NCBI RefSeq assembly: GCF_002964765.1
Contig: NZ_PQCF01000018.1
Location: forward strand, 116,335-180,334
Origin: Pseudoalteromonas sp. T1lg88
GTDB lineage: Bacteria > Pseudomonadota > Gammaproteobacteria > Enterobacterales > Alteromonadaceae
Direction: 5' to 3'
Length of the DNA stretch: 64,000 bases
A program made the translations under genes and the position numbers. A model generated the notes under the pieces. That model had not been told where the DNA came from. It made no database searches and saw nothing but the letters and a program-made list of their open reading frames with translations. Numbering within the stretch: the first letter of the stretch is position 1; each line of letters opens with the position of its first letter. Below, in pieces: positions 61,996 through 64,000 of the stretch.

Positions 61996-63411
61996 TTACT
62001 CCCAAATTCCCGGGGGTAAGTCCTTATCCAGCTTTTTATGGTCGCGACGATTAAAAGTGGGTACGTCTCCGGCCTTAAGTTGTCTGCGATAGTCTTTAGC
62101 TAACCAGATCACCACGCCTGAAAGCATAAACAGAGCGATAACATTGACGATGGCCATCATCCCCATGGAAATATCTGCAAGTGTCCACACCAGCTTAATT
62201 TCACCGAGCGAGCCAAACATAACCATGGCGAGCACCAATAAGCGGAAGATCAACATGCCTTTTTGATGGTTGTGCTCCAAAAACAGCAGGTTGGTTTCTG
62301 CATAAGAGTAGTTAGCAACGATAGAGGTAAAGGCAAAGAATAAAATAGCGATGGCGATAAAGGTTGAGCCCCATTCACCAACGTGTGTCACTAATGCTTG
62401 TTGGGTTAAGGCAATGCCGGTCAGGCCAGAGCCAGGTTCAAGTTGACCCGATAATAAAATCAGCGCCGCCGTGGCACTACAGATCACTAAGGTATCAATA
62501 AATACGCCAAGCATTTGCACATAACCCTGAGAGGCCGGGTGAGGCGGGTTGGGCGTAGCCGTGGCGGCGGCATTGGCGGCACTACCCATACCTGCTTCAT
62601 TTGAAAACAGGCCGCGCTTTATGCCTTGTATCATAGCCTGCATAACGCCATAACCAATGGCGCCGGCACCAGCCTGCTCAATACCGAAAGCATGATCAAT
62701 GATCAGCATAAATACGCCGGGCAATTGCTCCGCGTTGACCGCACATACATATATAGCCAACAGAAGATAAGCAATGGCCATAAAGGGCACCACGATTTCG
62801 GCAAAGCGGGCAATGGTTTTAAGGCCGCCGAATATAATAAAGCCGGAGCCAATCACCAGGGCTATGCCAACGGCATACTTGGGAATATCAAAGGCCACAT
62901 TAAAGGCTGCGGCAATGGAGTTAGCCTGTACGGCATTAAAGACCAAGCCAAAAGCGAGGATAAGGCAGAGTGAAAATAGCACCCCCATCCAGCGCTTACC
63001 TAGACCAAGCTCCATATAATAAGCTGGGCCACCACGGAAGTTACCTTCTTCATCTTTTATTTTGTAGGCCTGGGCCAGGGTGCTTTCAGCGAAACTGGTG
63101 GCCATACCTATTAGTGCGATAAGCCACATCCAGAAAATCGCGCCAGGGCCACCTAGGTATAAGGCAACGGCAACGCCGGCCATATTACCGGTACCAACAC
63201 GAGCGGCAAGTGAAGTACAGAAAGCCTGGAAGGATGAAATACCGCCTTTGGCTCCTTCACGACTAGCAAACATGACTTTAAAAGAGTACCCAAAGTCTCG
63301 AAATTGAATAAAGCCCAAACGAACAGTGAAAAATACACCTGCAGCTATCAGCAGATAGATAAGTACATGCCCCCAAATAAGGCCGCTAATAGCGTTAGCG
63401 ATTTCGGTCAT
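61996..63411 (-). CDS. Alanine/glycine:cation symporter (AGCS family)
   Basis: A 471-residue inner-membrane carrier that imports alanine or glycine with Na+ or H+. It has the family signatures VGTGNMAGVAVALYLGGPGAIFWMW, NEAGMGSAANAAATA and about ten to eleven membrane segments. I use ATG 63411 (MTEIANAISGLIWGHV); the open frame extends 20 codons upstream without family similarity. It is the last gene before the rRNA promoter. Confidence 0.92.
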   Translation of the reverse strand: MTEIANAISGLIWGHVLIYLLIAAGVFFTVRLGFIQFRDFGYSFKVMFASREGAKGGISSFQAFCTSLAARVGTGNMAGVAVALYLGGPGAIFWMWLIALIGMATSFAESTLAQAYKIKDEEGNFRGGPAYYMELGLGKRWMGVLFSLCLILAFGLVFNAVQANSIAAAFNVAFDIPKYAVGIALVIGSGFIIFGGLKTIARFAEIVVPFMAIAYLLLAIYVCAVNAEQLPGVFMLIIDHAFGIEQAGAGAIGYGVMQAMIQGIKRGLFSNEAGMGSAANAAATATPNPPHPASQGYVQMLGVFIDTLVICSATAALILLSGQLEPGSGLTGIALTQQALVTHVGEWGSTFIAIAILFFAFTSIVANYSYAETNLLFLEHNHQKGMLIFRLLVLAMVMFGSLGEIKLVWTLADISMGMMAIVNVIALFMLSGVVIWLAKDYRRQLKAGDVPTFNRRDHKKLDKDLPPGIWE

Positions 63412-63601
63412 AACAAGAGTACCTTTGAACGAGTAAAAAATTGAGGCGCAATCTAGCATATAGACGAGCAAACTTTTAGTGCCTTAGTACATAAGATAGC
63501 TAATTCATTTGGTTATCCACAGGAATTTGTGAATAACTGGTGGGTAGGATGTAGTTAAGTGTGGGGGTTAAATCTTTTTGTCATTTTCTTTAAAAAAGGG
63601 G

Positions 63602-63629
63602 TTGCGTCGAAATCGTTTCTCCCTATAAT
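63602..63629 (+). promoter_or_regulatory. rRNA operon P1-type promoter
   Basis: TTGCGT at 63602-63607 and a perfect TATAAT at 63624-63629, 16-base spacer, GC-rich discriminator GCGCATCC. Upstream 63572-63598 is a T/A-rich tract like an UP element. This is the standard form of a strong, stringently controlled rrn promoter. Confidence 0.88.
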
Positions 63630-64000
63630 GCGCATCCACCGACACGGAGCACAACGCTGAAAAGCAACGAGCAAAGTGGTCGGGAAAGTTAAACGGAAAA
63701 GTTACTTCTCTTTGAGAAAAAGAAAATTAAATTTTCTAGTTGACTTTAAGTCAGGAAGGCTTAATATACGCAGCCCTGACGCGATGAAGAGTCATCGCAA
63801 CGTTCTTTAAAAATATGAAGCAATCATCTGTGTGGGCACTCGTACAGATTGAGTTCTAACAGCAGATTCTAGTTCGCTAGATGACGCAAACAAATTTAGA
63901 GTCTCAATGTTTTTTCCTTAAATGGAAAGTGAGTGACCAACGGAAATAAATTTATTTATTGCAGCACAGTCAATTCGATATCGAAAGATATCATCACAGT
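63630..64000 (+). other. rRNA operon leader
   Basis: Contains a boxB-like hairpin GCGATGA/TCATCGC at 63781-63798 and a boxA-like GTTCTTTAAAAA at 63802-63813, the antitermination signals of rrn leaders. Just after is AATCATCTGTGTGGGCACTCG, part of the conserved 16S 5' flanking segment in Alteromonadales. The 16S rRNA gene itself is not reached inside the window. Confidence 0.85.

Noticed and set aside
1..64000. CRISPR array, toxin-antitoxin or restriction genes
   Set aside because: No regularly spaced direct repeats and no matching protein families were seen anywhere in the window.
63840..64000. Start of the 16S rRNA gene
   Set aside because: The conserved 16S 5' end (AGAGTTTGATC-type) is not present; only the leader is inside the window.

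Overview
The window is a chromosomal stretch of a marine-type gammaproteobacterium, most likely of the order Alteromonadales (Shewanella/Alteromonas neighbourhood). This rests on gene order and content: rluC and maf/yceF flanking yceD-rpmF-plsX-fab, a GntR-prpB-prpC-acnD-prpF methylcitrate operon, nagK-nagA-nagX with NagR-type operators, uvrY-uvrC-pgsA followed by a Gly-Cys-Leu tRNA array, and an SdsR-like small RNA next to rsmF. I cannot name the genus.

Layout. 1-14.3 kb: rluC, a HAD phosphatase and maf, then the lipid/murein/DNA cluster yceD-rpmF-plsX-fabD-fabG-acpP-fabF-pabC-mltG-tmk-holB-pilZ-tatD and a PhoD-like metallophosphatase. fabH is absent from its usual place. 14.3-16.1 kb: an sRNA I identify as SdsR (minus strand), then rsmF. 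16.1-23.0 kb: propionate catabolism with a GntR regulator whose leader carries TGTCGACA palindromes. 23.0-31.7 kb: a small hypothetical, nif3-like, a MITE-like repeat, metR/metE divergent pair with MetR and possible MetJ sites, pyrC, a 2OG-Fe(II) oxygenase and a satD/DUF3307 pair preceded by a 28-bp-periodic operator array. 32-36.4 kb: N-acetylglucosamine use (nagK, nagA, nagX, nagB) with two matching LacI-type operators. 36.5-47.2 kb: nudC-metC, an ABC-2 exporter with a PH-domain protein, an outer-membrane beta-barrel, an M2 dipeptidase-like lipoprotein, fadE and cysK. 47.5-51.9 kb: a dicarboxylate-type symporter, uvrY, uvrC and pgsA.

51.9-58.1 kb is the accessory and most unusual part. Two tRNA blocks (Gly-Cys-Leu-Gly-Leu-Gly and Gly-Cys), each with its own tRNA-type promoter, enclose about 4.6 kb of AT-rich DNA holding a secreted metzincin-type protease and a convergent secreted cysteine-containing protein. 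Interspersed with the tRNA-Gly genes are five tRNA-Gly-derived spacer elements; three share a hairpin with compensatory base changes. They are the best candidate here for something undescribed. A second copy of the MITE-like repeat closes the region and abuts the stop codon of the slipin gene.

58.1-64 kb: slipin-nfeD, a Na/Pi cotransporter, an alanine/glycine:cation symporter, then a strong rRNA promoter with UP-like tract, boxB/boxA leader; the 16S gene should begin just past the right edge.

All calls come from reading the sequence and family knowledge; no database search or folding program was run.
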